A stretch of DNA of 64,000 nt. Origin: Annulohypoxylon bovei var. microspora (lineage: Eukaryota; Ascomycota; Sordariomycetes; Xylariales; Hypoxylaceae). Both the position numbers and the translations under genes were made by a program. The number at the start of each line of letters is the position of its first letter. Positions within the stretch are counted from its first letter, which is position 1. The DNA is taken from contig MU405234.1 in NCBI GenBank assembly GCA_022836615.1, forward strand, positions 1-64,000. Reading direction: 5' to 3'. A model generated the notes under the pieces. That model was not told the DNA's origin. It made no database searches and worked only from the letters and a program-made list of their open reading frames with translations. This document shows positions 49,813 to 59,902 of the stretch, one piece after another.

Positions 49813-50952
49813 CCTACCACCTCCAGCGCTATTACCTATCACCTAGGTATCTGGTATACTTCGTAGGTAGCCGGGTACTTGCATACAGGATACCTACATA
49901 CATTGTAGGGACGCAAAGGACTGGACCTAGGCCTAGGCGTCCTATCATAACCCCATCCGGCCCAGCCTATTCCATATCCCACATCCCACCACCGACGAAA
50001 GAAATATAGCGACAGGCAAGACAAGACTAAGACCAAGACCAGGACCAAGACCAAGAGAGGAGGCTCCGCAGCACCTCCCCCGCCTTACATTACATTATTT
50101 GCGCCAAAAACCTTACCTTGCCTGACCTGCCTGAACCTGCCTTACAACGACGTTACCACGCAGCACCGCCGTACCACCCCAATATCAAGTCTATTCTTCG
50201 TCGGTCACGAGGGTATACTTCATTAAGTCCTTGGCAGCAACTTCAAACAGAGAAAAAAAAAGTCCACATTACAAGCCTATTCCAAGCTAGTCTCCGTGGT
50301 CCCATCCTTCCCCCATCCAGGAAAGACACACACTTGCCGTTATACCCAGCATTGTCACCGTACCTACACTACCTTACTTCCCTTTCTTTCGTCTAACCTG
50401 AATCTAGCATTAACCGTACCGCATCCTTCTTCTCCAAAGATCCTATCCTGATTCTACATAGCCGACCCCTTCCATTCTTTATTATCCCCCCCCAAATCTT
50501 CCCCCTGTTTGATTTCTTTTCCTTTTTCACATTTTCCCGCGGCTCCCTGCCAACCTTGCGCCACTCTAGCCAAGGGACTTCTTCAGTTCTGAGCTAGATA
50601 GCGCGCGCGATCACCCCGTATTTCTCAGCGATAGGGTCCAAGTACCCACCAATCCGCAGTTGCGGCTCGTTGCGGCGGATAAGAGCCAGTGCGCCGTGTT
50701 ACTCTATTACTCACGGTTTGAGTTCACTCGTCTTGTCATTTTGACAGACCTGTGTGCGCTTGATTACTACTACTACTTTCTAACAATCGCAACCTAACTT
50801 ACACGCGAATGGGAGGGCGGCCACGACTTTGACTGTGTTAAATCACTTTTGGCGCAATCAATACTGTCACCCGTCCGTACGACAGCTGGCAACCTCGTCT
50901 TGGTTTCCCGATGATGACTTGAGTCGACCAGTGCGTGAGTAAAGGCCACTCC

Positions 50953-52658
50953 ATGCCAGAGCGTGAAGACATGACTACGACCGTCGGTTCGGCCCTCGCT
51001 CACGACCCTTCAGCTAGCGACGTGTACGATCCGGATGACGTTTTGCCTCAGAACAGTCCATTAATGAAGGCTCACCGCCCCAAACTTGAACCATCGCCCT
51101 CCCCGCCGGCTATACCTCTTCCCAAAGTCAGTCTTCTTACTCATAACGGTCGAAAATCTTCTAATCGTCAACGAAAGATCCGCCCGAGCCTCGGCGATGC
51201 AGTCTTGATCCACTATCTCGACGGTGGAAAACGGCCTGACATTGTCGCCGAGGCGTGGTCGCAACCTCTCTCTTTTCACGGTGACGACGACGACGACGAC
51301 GCTCACAGCAAAGGGGACACGGAAGAGACGGATGGATCGGGGGACGAGGAAGATACATTGAGCCACGAAATGTCACCAGTTCCTGCGCAGCGTCACACCA
51401 TACGCGCTACCGACTCATCGATGCCAAAGTCTATAGACCTGCAGTTTCTTGCGACAAATGCCGTGGATATGCTTGCCGCTGCTAAAGCGGCTTCGAAAAC
51501 CGTAGATTCGGATTGCTCACAAACTCCAGATGACGATTCTAGAGTGGCGCAAAGAACAGCACAGGGTCAGAGCTTGAGGTTGGAAAGTGCGCGAGACGAT
51601 AGTACGATGAAGGATGCGAATAAACCAGTTCTTGCCGCACCTATCTCCCCTTATCCGTCGCAGACCTCTCAAGAGATGTTCTCTCCTCGGCATTTTACAC
51701 CAGGCCAAGGGATGCTAATGCATCCTAGCAGCGTTCAGCGATCGCCTCCCGGTCTAAGTCCTACAAGTCATGGGGAGTTACCTCCGATCCAGGAGTCATC
51801 CCCGAAATCCGATACAACTAACCACGATCCTCTGCCGTCTATAAGATCTACACTGTTTGATCAGCTCACAGGTCCTCCGAAAGATTTGGTTATGCGTAAC
51901 GGGCATCAGTTCCCTCACTCTCCCCCGGGCGGCCCGCCGCGTATTGGTGGAATTCCCGGAAGTCATGCTTCACCTCCGATATCCCCGAATGACGCATATC
52001 GCCACCAAAACCAAAATATACCTCCTTCTCCAGCTCATACAATCTCCGCGATGAGTCCTTATGGGTTCTCCTCGCACAATAACAACACGAATCAGTATCG
52101 GCTAGATTATAGCAGCGGTAGCAATACGGACACCCCGAGCGGCAGCGGTGATGTCTCGACACCTGCTACTTCGATCACGATCACCGAGCGGATGAGCATT
52201 GATGCCATTTCAAACCCGGTTGGCGCTTTCGTGTGTACGGTACACGGTTGCAATGCGCCTCCGTTCCAAACACAATATCTACTTAATTCACACGCAAACG
52301 TGCATTCTTCCGCTCGTCCGCATTACTGTTCCGTGAAAGGCTGTCCGCGAAGCGAAGGTGGGAAAGGATTCAAGCGAAAGAACGAGATGATACGTCATGG
52401 ACTTGTCCATGATTCGCCTGGGTACGTGTGTCCGTTCTGTCCAGATAGGGAACACAAGTACCCAAGGCCGGATAATCTACAAAGGTAGGATATCTCTTAG
52501 ATCTAACAAAAGCGAATATAGCGAAATCTAATTAGAAATTTAGACATGTGCGAGTCCACCATGTCGACAAAGACAAGGATGATCCGGCCCTTCGCGATGT
52601 GCTTTCGCAGCGTCCGGACGGGCCTAACCGAGGACGGAGACGTCGCGGCGGCCCATGA
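50953..52658 (+). CDS. C2H2 zinc-finger transcription factor
   Basis: A predicted nuclear DNA-binding protein of 548 residues. Exons are 50953-52484 and 52544-52658; the intron (GTAGGA..TTAG) splits an Arg codon and restores DNLQRHVRVHHVDKDKDD. The first 420 residues are Ser/Pro/Asp-rich and probably disordered, with an acidic run (DDDDDD) near 115. The zinc fingers lie at about 425-525: CTVHGCNAPPFQTQYLLNSH, then CSVKGCPRSEGGKGFKRKN with a H-x4-H-like end, then CPFCPDREHKYPRPDNLQR. The C-terminus is basic (RGRRRRGGP). The finger spacing resembles a fungal group with one incomplete and two full fingers. Target genes are unknown. The start could also be the ATG at 50971. It is convergent with PalB. 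Confidence 0.88.
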
Positions 52659-53714
52659 TGCTCCCTCGGGGGAGCGGGTTGATGAAACGAGAGAATGCGA
52701 AGAATGATTGCTTCCGACGTTATGATATATTGCCATTCGAATCTTAGATGTACATATGGAGCAGATGATATCCCGGAGGGTGGCTGGTTCTGATACTTTG
52801 ACGCCGGTAGCGTCGTTGATATTGATTGAGGGATGGGTCTTTACGAATCATACCTCAATGGGAAGGGGAGTTGGCGTTCTGGGCGTAGCCAATTATACCA
52901 CAAAGGGGAGCGCTTATGTTGGGCTTTTTCTACTTTTGCTTTTATTTTATTTTTTATCTTGCTGCTCATTTGCACTCCATTCGCTTGCCACCCCGCTGTC
53001 CGGGTCGAAGATGCGGGGTTATAGGTGCTACTACGATACGATACGACGACAATTCACGAGGCGCGTATCACAAAGCTGGCGAGCTAGTTTAGAAGAGAAA
53101 CTCGCCTACACCTTTTTATTTTGTTCAGTCGTGTTCATAGTTGAGGGGAGAAGATACATAGTGCAGGGATTGGGGTGTCAGCTAGAGGAATTCTTGCGAA
53201 CACAAAAAGGGAGATCCATGCTCGTTTTCTAACGGCTGGGCTGGACAGAAAGTCCTGGTCGAGGAAGCCATAGGTATAGCCATGGCAGCAAGCACCGTAT
53301 AAACGGTGAAGTCTGCAATTTAGCACGGAAAGAAATGATAAATACATTACATACACTCTCAAATCACTTCCCCCCTCGCCTGAGTCTGTACATGATGAAT
53401 ATTTGAGTCTGCAGTAGGTTTGATGTGCATAATCATGGATTTCGAACCAGACGTTAAGGTTATATGGTCAAGCCGAGCCGAGCCAACCTCCCTGTCCCTT
53501 TCTGATCTCCTTACGTTTTTCATTGGACTATCTTTCTCGTCACTGACACTACGACGGAACCACGAGCTATATATAATCCCTTCGTTTCGGTGTAGTGCTC
53601 ATCGCTCGTTATCAATACGCTCTTGAATCTCTTCTCCTTTCCGCTCTCCCCCCCAAGCACACATCTAACCAATTGGCTAATCAATCGCTAAAGCAGCTGA
53701 ACTAATAAATCAAA
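52659..53714. other. Convergent 3' region between the C2H2 factor and PalB (about 1.1 kb)
   Basis: It should hold both 3' UTRs. A 158-codon frame (52756-53232) is T-rich and motif-free and I do not call it. Nothing else stands out. Confidence 0.5.
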
Positions 53715-56489
53715 TTAATCATCAACGCCTTCCCAAGCCCCGACGTTCACCGGGCTTTCACTCAATATCTCGACCTGTAGCCCGTCGCCACCACCACCGC
53801 CATTGCCACTACTACTACTGGATGTAAACATAGGCGTAGGCGCATGGTACAGGCCCAACAACTCGACGACGAGCCACAGCCCGCGGCCGCCGGCCCGCGG
53901 GTCGATGTCGAACTCGCCCGTGCGCAGGCCGTTGGGGCCTACCTCCCTGAACTCGGGGGCGTTGTTGCTAAGACTGCCGTCGGTGGACGCGAGCACTAGC
54001 CTGTCGGGCCCGGTGCCGAACTCGACGGTCGCGCGGACGGCGGGGTGCGGGCGCGGTGTATTCGTGCCGGTGCCTCCCCTACTACCGGTAGGAGTATACG
54101 AGGAGGAGGACCGCGTGACGACCACACAGGCCCGCGACAACCGCGCCGCGGAGACGGCGGCGCGCTTCTTCTTATGGGGTTCGCTGCCCGCTCCTATGCC
54201 GCCGCCGGAACCTAGCGGGGGCAGACAGGTGGGCAGGTCGGGTAGCCGCGTGCGCAGCCTGCCCGCGGCGTCGGCCGGCACGGGCGCCACCACGCAGGGC
54301 GAGTCCGAGCCCACGCGCAGGGCGAAGTCGGCGTAGCACTCGGGCTCGAAGGTCGAGCACACGACGGTGTACGTGCCGGCGTCCACGGACGCGGCCTCGG
54401 CGAGCGCGCTGCCGCGCCGGTAGTCGCCCGACGCGAGCGCCAGGTCCCTATTCCCGACGCTCGCGACGCGGCGGCCGGCGGCCCAGACCAGGGCCACGTG
54501 GACGGGGACGTCGTCCCTGCCCGTGCTGAGGAGCAGGCTCAGGGGCCCGGCGCGCGGCAGGCTGAGGCTGAACTGCGGGTTCGACAGGTACGAGGCCGAG
54601 TCCGAGTTGCCGCCGGCCGTGCGGCGCGTCCAGGACCCCTTGATCTCGGTGTAGTGGCGTAGAGGTTCCGGGGCAGGGGTGATGGCTAGCGGGCTGCGCG
54701 AGAAGAAGGATAGCGTGAAGGAGTACTTCGGGAGCGGGAGCTCTTGCGTGGCGACGACGACGGTGTAGGTGACGCCGCGCTTGGATTCGAAGGGCGCGAG
54801 GGTCTGGGGGGAGTCGACGAAGTCGCCTCGGTAGATCGGTCGTGTGCTGAGGGAGACGCGTTGCCCCGAGTGGTCGTCAAAAATGTATATGCTCATGAAG
54901 CCGAGTTTGCTGGAGACTTCGGCGAGGGTGGTGTTGGGGTTGGTGATGGGATCCTCGGCGTGGAAAGTAGTGTGGGTGGTGGCGGCGCGGTGGTTGCGCA
55001 TGATGTTGAGCTCGTCGTCCTGGAAGTGCCGGCTCAACAGGATCCAGGTACTGCCGTCGGCAGAGGCGGTCATGGAGTACTGCGGGTTACGGGCGAAGCA
55101 GGACCCGCCGGCCATAGCGGCGTCCGAGATCTGCCAGGAGAAGTGATGGTCCTGGCGCTCGGTAAAGAGGCTCGGGTTCCAGTTTAGGTAGAGCGATTCG
55201 AAATTCTGCGTCACATCGTCGAAACTGATCCAGAAGGACCCGGGTTTTAGCTTGATCGGGTGGTCCTCCGTTGCTCGTGAAGATGAGACCTCGGATGATC
55301 CGACACCTTTCCAGACGAGGCCGTCGCACCAAGGGTTTTTGACCAGCAGTCTTCTATTTCCAGGTGTTGTCTCAGACATATCGAGAACGGCGTAGTCATG
55401 TTCGCCTGCCAGTCCTAATATCTCCTCTTCGTCTGGCGAGAGCCGTCCCGTTCCTAGAGTGACTACCACATCACCGTAATCGTAAGCTTTCTTGACGCGA
55501 TTCCACGTGCGTTCCCAGTCCAAATCATCACTCTGCAGAAACAGTTGCTGCGGTATCCAACCCGTCAGCGCGCACAAGTCGGTACCGGAGTTACTCCCAG
55601 GAAAGTCGTAGCCGCCGCGAACCTTAAGGTACGCCTTCTCCATGAGCGCGGGCCAGATGAGCCTCGGGTTCTGGCGATCGACGACGTAGAGCGTGCGGTC
55701 TGTTGCAGACGAGGGGAGTCGGTCATCGATAACGACTTTACGGAAACAGCCGTTGAAGAACATGCGGAACACGTACTTCCCGCTGGCAGAGAGTTTGGGT
55801 TGTCCATTTTCGGAGTTGATGGGAAACATCAGCGCGGGTAGAATCGATGTAGGCGCGGGTCGTAGGTGTCGCATGCAGGCGCAGAGGCTTGCGACTACTG
55901 AACAGTCTGTTGTTATATCTTGGACTAGATCGTAGTCGTTTTGCGCCTCCATTAAGGAATGGTCGGGTTGGTCGGGTTGCGTTCCTCGGCCCACGATCTC
56001 TATGGGCCGTTTCCAACCTGCAAATACAGCTCTTTGTCGTGAAGATAGGGAGAACTCGGCCGTATCGTTGAATGGACTTCCAGTGAATTCCTTTGGCTCG
56101 GGCTCTGACTCCCAAGGTGGAAAGACATTTCCGTGGAGTCGAGAATTACGAAGTAGGATAGCCTGTTCGCTTTTTGGGATCTGGCGCGGCTGGCGTGGCA
56201 GCCTGAGACGTTTCTCCACACTCGCAACACTACCTCCTCCGGGTTGGCTTGATTTCTTTAGTTCTTCTGCTTTTGAGATAAGCGACTGGCACTTCTTCGT
56301 AAGACGAGTCTTCTCCTCTGGGCTAGATGCTGCCTGAGCTGCTTTCATGTATAGTTCTGCAGCTGCTATAGCATGATTAAGGGCATCCTTGCCATGGGCA
56401 CTGGAGACCAATGCCTCTCGTTCCTAAATAAAGTTAAATTTGTAGATGACTATTTCAAAGATATATCACACCTTTGCTTTTGCCTCCAT
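53715..56489 (-). CDS. palB: Calpain-like cysteine protease PalB/Rim13, ambient-pH signalling
   Basis: The protease of the Pal/Rim pathway, which under alkaline conditions makes the first cut in the transcription factor PacC/Rim101 at ESCRT-associated complexes. It has 908 residues. Minus-strand exons are 56472-56489 (only 18 nt, MEAKAK) and 53715-56423; the acceptor TTTAG restores KEREALVSSAHGKDAL. The N-terminal 75 residues form an MIT-type helical domain that would bind ESCRT-III. The calpain core keeps its triad: C180 in TTDCSVVASL, H348 in AGEHDYAVLDM and N369 in VKNPWCDG. C2-like/calpain III domains follow (QPKLSAS.. to the end). The C-terminal third is markedly GC-rich at the DNA level, with Gly/Ser loops. 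The chance of an unrelated calpain is small given the MIT domain and length. The other Pal genes are not nearby. Confidence 0.95.
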
Positions 56490-57720
56490 AGTAATCCGCG
56501 ATCTTGACTATTGTAGAATTTGAGCTTTGAATCGACCAAACCCACTGGGTGGATAGGGGATTTACCTACGGTTAGAATCCCGACGTCGGTTGAAGCTGGC
56601 AAACAATAAAAGCACCATATCCCAGGATCAACCAGTAGTTAGTCTATATAAGCGGTACAGGTTCTTGTGTTCAACGACACGTGTTAAGTATGTATCGGGA
56701 AGATCGTATCATGGTGCAAATAACTGATATAGCCCATGAGAATAACCCACAATCCTATGATCACAACTATATAATGTGGGGATAGATATAAGATATATAA
56801 GGAAAGAGGAAAAAGAAAGGCAATAAATAAAGTATTTCGATATGCTACTTCATCTCGAAATCTTCACTTTTCTGTGAGACGAGAGGCCTACTGCTACCCG
56901 ACGTTGAATACATCCGGTTGTCGCTTCGTGACTCGGTCACAGCTGTTCACGGTATGTTGTGCCTTTGGAAACATATTTGGAACTGATCTGATTCGGGCTG
57001 TTGACAGCTGGAGAATCTGATTGTCAAAGCTGTCAAAATGAAACTTGGAACTGTGTGTGATAAGGTGGAAGCTCCAGCTCGACCCGACGTAAGTGCCTTA
57101 CATAATAAATGCATAGACCGGATTAACAAATTCCCGAATATAGTTTCCAAGGTTGGCAGAACCGTGGAAATGGAAGGTCCGAACGTGCGCCTTTGTCCCG
57201 CATTCGATTAATTCATTCGCGCGCGTTCTTAGATGCCGCGGAGGTGGATCAGCTAACTATCAATGGCCGAGGTTCATTATTCACGAGCACCCTTTTAAAC
57301 TCGGCTTTGCGTCGTACATTCCCCCCGGTTTTCGCATCATCGGACGACGTCAGGGCAGCTTCATTGTTCCCTTTTAAACCTAAATCTTCTTAAACTTCTA
57401 CAATTATATATTGTCTTCATTAATGGAAATGTATACAGATCTCCAAGTTGTGTTTCCCGTTAAATGTCTCGGTAATAATTAAAAGTGTCTTAGTGCATTT
57501 TAACCAGACGACGGCTTTATCCGCAAAGGTACAGGTCTGGAGCTGGATAGTCCACCTGTCTTACCTTCGACTTTGTTAGCTAATTGTGCACCAACCTTCC
57601 TTCATAACTACCTAGCTACGGGTGCATCGTCGATCTATACGTCCACACGTCCACAGAGCGCATCTTTCCGAGTGGGACGAATACACACTTCCTATCCGTA
57701 GGAAACATTACTTACTTGCT
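56490..57720. promoter_or_regulatory. Divergent intergenic region between palB and the carrier gene (about 1.2 kb)
   Basis: It must hold both promoters. It is AT-rich. I looked for PacC-type GCCARG sites and saw no convincing cluster. No gene seen. Confidence 0.5.
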
Positions 57721-58950
57721 ATGGCCGTACAATCGAAACCTGCCCCGTTACCATCATGGGGTTTTGCTGTAGCTGGTTCCACTGGAGCTGTCTTAGCTAA
57801 CGCTCTGGTATATCCTCTGGATATGTAAGTCCGCCATCCGTCATGCGCTGTGCGCTGTGAAGCTGTTCAACTCGAGAATGCGTTGAACCGGCACTAATCT
57901 TTTGCTTGGGTTGACAGAGTGAAAACACGCTTGCAAGTTCAGGTAAAACAAAAACCTGGAGAGACGAGCGAGCATACCGATCCCCATTATGCCTCGACGT
58001 GGGACGCCATTACCAAGATTGTCGCCGAAGATGGAATTAAAGGATTATATGCGGGCATCAACGGCGCCCTGTTGGGAGTGGCCTCTACCAATTTCGCCTA
58101 CTTCTACTGGTACTCGATCGTGCGGGAGCTCTACTTCAAATCGCAGAAAGTCCCTGCACCGCCATCGACGGCTGTTGAATTGGTACTTGGTGCTATAGCT
58201 GGCGCGGTGGCCCAATTGTGCACGATTCCTGTTGCAGTGGTTACGACAAGACAGCAGACGCAAAGCAAGGCGGATAGGAAAGGCCTCATAGATACGGCCC
58301 GCGAGGTTATCCACAGTGAGGATGGTGTGTTCGGTCTCTGGAGGGGACTAAAAGCCAGCTTGGTGTTGGTTATTAACCCAGCTATCACTTATGGCGCATA
58401 TGAGCGGCTAAAGGGCACCTTCTTCCCTGGGAAGACTCGTCTAACTGCGGGAGAAGCTTTCCGTAAGATACCATGCTTACCTAGTATGATACGAAAGAAT
58501 AAAACTGATCATGACTCCCTAGTTCTTGGCGCTATGTCAAAAGCATTAGCTACCATTGTCACGCAACCCCTTATAGTTGCCAAGGTCGGCCTGCAATCGA
58601 AGCCCCCGCCGCAACGTGAGGGCAAACCGTTCAAGGGGTTTATCGAAGTAATGCAATTTATCATTAAGCACGAAGGCTTAACGAGCCTTTTCAAGGGCAT
58701 TGGTCCCCAAATTATAAAGGGCTTCATGGTGCAAGGTTTACTCATGATGACTAAAGAGCGGTAAGTTATCAATCGTTACACCGATAGTGGTATTCATTCA
58801 CTAACAATCTCTTATAGGATGGAATTCCTATTTATCCTACTATTTAGATATGTCCGGAAGCTCCGGTCAGAGCAGCTTGCCAAAGCGGCCGCACTTGCAG
58901 CGGCAGCGGCTTCTAAGGCGAAGGTCGCCGTCCCAATCACAACCAAGTAG
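57721..58950 (+). CDS. ANT1: Peroxisomal adenine nucleotide transporter (mitochondrial carrier family, Ant1/PMP47-like)
   Basis: A mitochondrial-carrier-family protein of 359 residues. Exons are 57721-57824, 57918-58760 and 58818-58950, with frames matching at both junctions (YPLDIVKTRL and TKERMEFLF). Three repeats are seen: the first signature PLDIVKTR (about 32-39) is canonical, while the second, IPVAVVTTRQQ, and third, QPLIVAKVGLQ, lack the usual acidic residue. Those departures, with the Ala/Lys-rich C-terminus, are what I recall for peroxisomal ATP carriers (Ant1/PMP47), which bring ATP into peroxisomes for fatty-acid activation. The in-frame ATG at 57721 gives MAVQSKPAPLPSWGFAVAG, the first helix. 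A different carrier substrate is possible. Family assignment is firm; the peroxisomal role is less so. Confidence 0.88.
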
Positions 58951-59480
58951 TTTGGCTTAATAGAGGTGTCTTTTTAGAAAGGGAACTCACGATTCATCTT
59001 GGAAGATATGAGTCTAAGGATAGATATATGTATATGCTAGACAAGGGGTGATTCATTTATATTATCATATGTACTGCAGGTTAGGAGTCTAGGCAAATAC
59101 AGGGCAAACGTATAAGAGTAATTTATCTTATAGATATGTATCTTGAAGTAAATTCGCAGTTAAATGGATTTGACATAAATTTCGAACCAGCTTGGAACCT
59201 CATCCATGTATGCATGGGAAAAACGCCACAATGTAACGAAAAGTGGAGTGGGTTTTGCCATATCGCTATCAGCCGCTGGCAGCCGAGAGAATGCCAAGAA
59301 TTTGCCCCTCTTTTCCTGATCACACCTTGGCAGTTTTCTAATGTGGCTTGACCCTTCGCTTAATTTTCTGCCCACAACTGCTAATACCAAACCCACGAAA
59401 GGAACTTCTACTTTCTACTGATCGCATCAACCTTCGTCGATTTTCGTCTCTCTAAACAAACCGGCACAAATTCAGTCGCA
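58951..59480. promoter_or_regulatory. Intergenic region upstream of RPL29
   Basis: About 530 bp. The first half is AT-rich 3' region of the carrier gene. The last 100 bp before 59481 are C/A/T-rich (AACCTTCGTCGATTTTCG) as in ribosomal protein leaders. No specific control site is identified. Confidence 0.45.
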
Positions 59481-59902
59481 ATGGCGAGTATGTTATACGA
59501 TCTATCTAGCATTGATTAAGAAGCCCGTTTCTAATATATAATCTCAGAATCCAAGAACTCGTCGCAGCACAACCAGTCGAAGAAGGCTCACCGTAACGGG
59601 TACGTCAAATCCGAGTCGACAGTTTTTCGAAACGAAGCGTATATCCCTCTTACCGAATCATGACTAACGAGTTGGCGATGTGTAGTATCAAGAAGCCAAA
59701 GACCAACCGATACCCGTCTCTGAACGGAACAGACCCCAAGTTCCGACGAAACCACAGACATGCTCTTCACGGCACCATGCGAGCCTTGGTACGTCACTCG
59801 ACTAGTCGTAGACACATGGTCGATTTCTCGTAATACACTTATGGCAGTTGCTAACGATCAATTCAGAAAGAGTTTAAGGAAGGCAAACGAGAGACGGCAT
59901 GA
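59481..59902 (+). CDS. RPL29: 60S ribosomal protein L29 (eL29)
   Basis: A very basic, small protein of 65 residues in the large ribosomal subunit. Four exons: 59481-59487 (7 nt, ATGGCGA), 59548-59599, 59686-59788 and 59867-59902. Joining gives MAKSKNSSQHNQSKKAHRNG, then IKKPKTNRYPSLNGTDPKF and RRNHRHALHGTMRAL, then KEFKEGKRETA. KNHTxHNQ-like starts and HRNGIKKP are the family hallmark. Several introns, with the first right after the start codon, are common in fungal ribosomal protein genes. The gene would be missed by searches for long open frames. Confidence 0.95.

Larger units (their letters stand above)
43271..50952. other. Largest gene-free region (about 7.7 kb)
   Basis: No gene can be supported despite a search of both strands. 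It contains MITE 2, AGCATACC-type repeats at 45868-45915, a TG microsatellite at 48363-48412, a CACCAAG minisatellite at 49748-49812 and three TACCTAGGTA palindromes (44445, 45941, 47212). The last 1.5 kb are C/T-rich and are probably the promoter and long leader of the C2H2 factor, with several upstream ATGs. Confidence 0.5.

Noticed and set aside
52756..53232. 158-codon plus-strand frame after the C2H2 gene
   Set aside because: T-rich hydrophobic run with no family; lies where the 3' UTR is expected.
54744..55187. 147-codon frame antisense to palB
   Set aside because: Shadow of the GC-rich palB coding sequence in the opposite strand.
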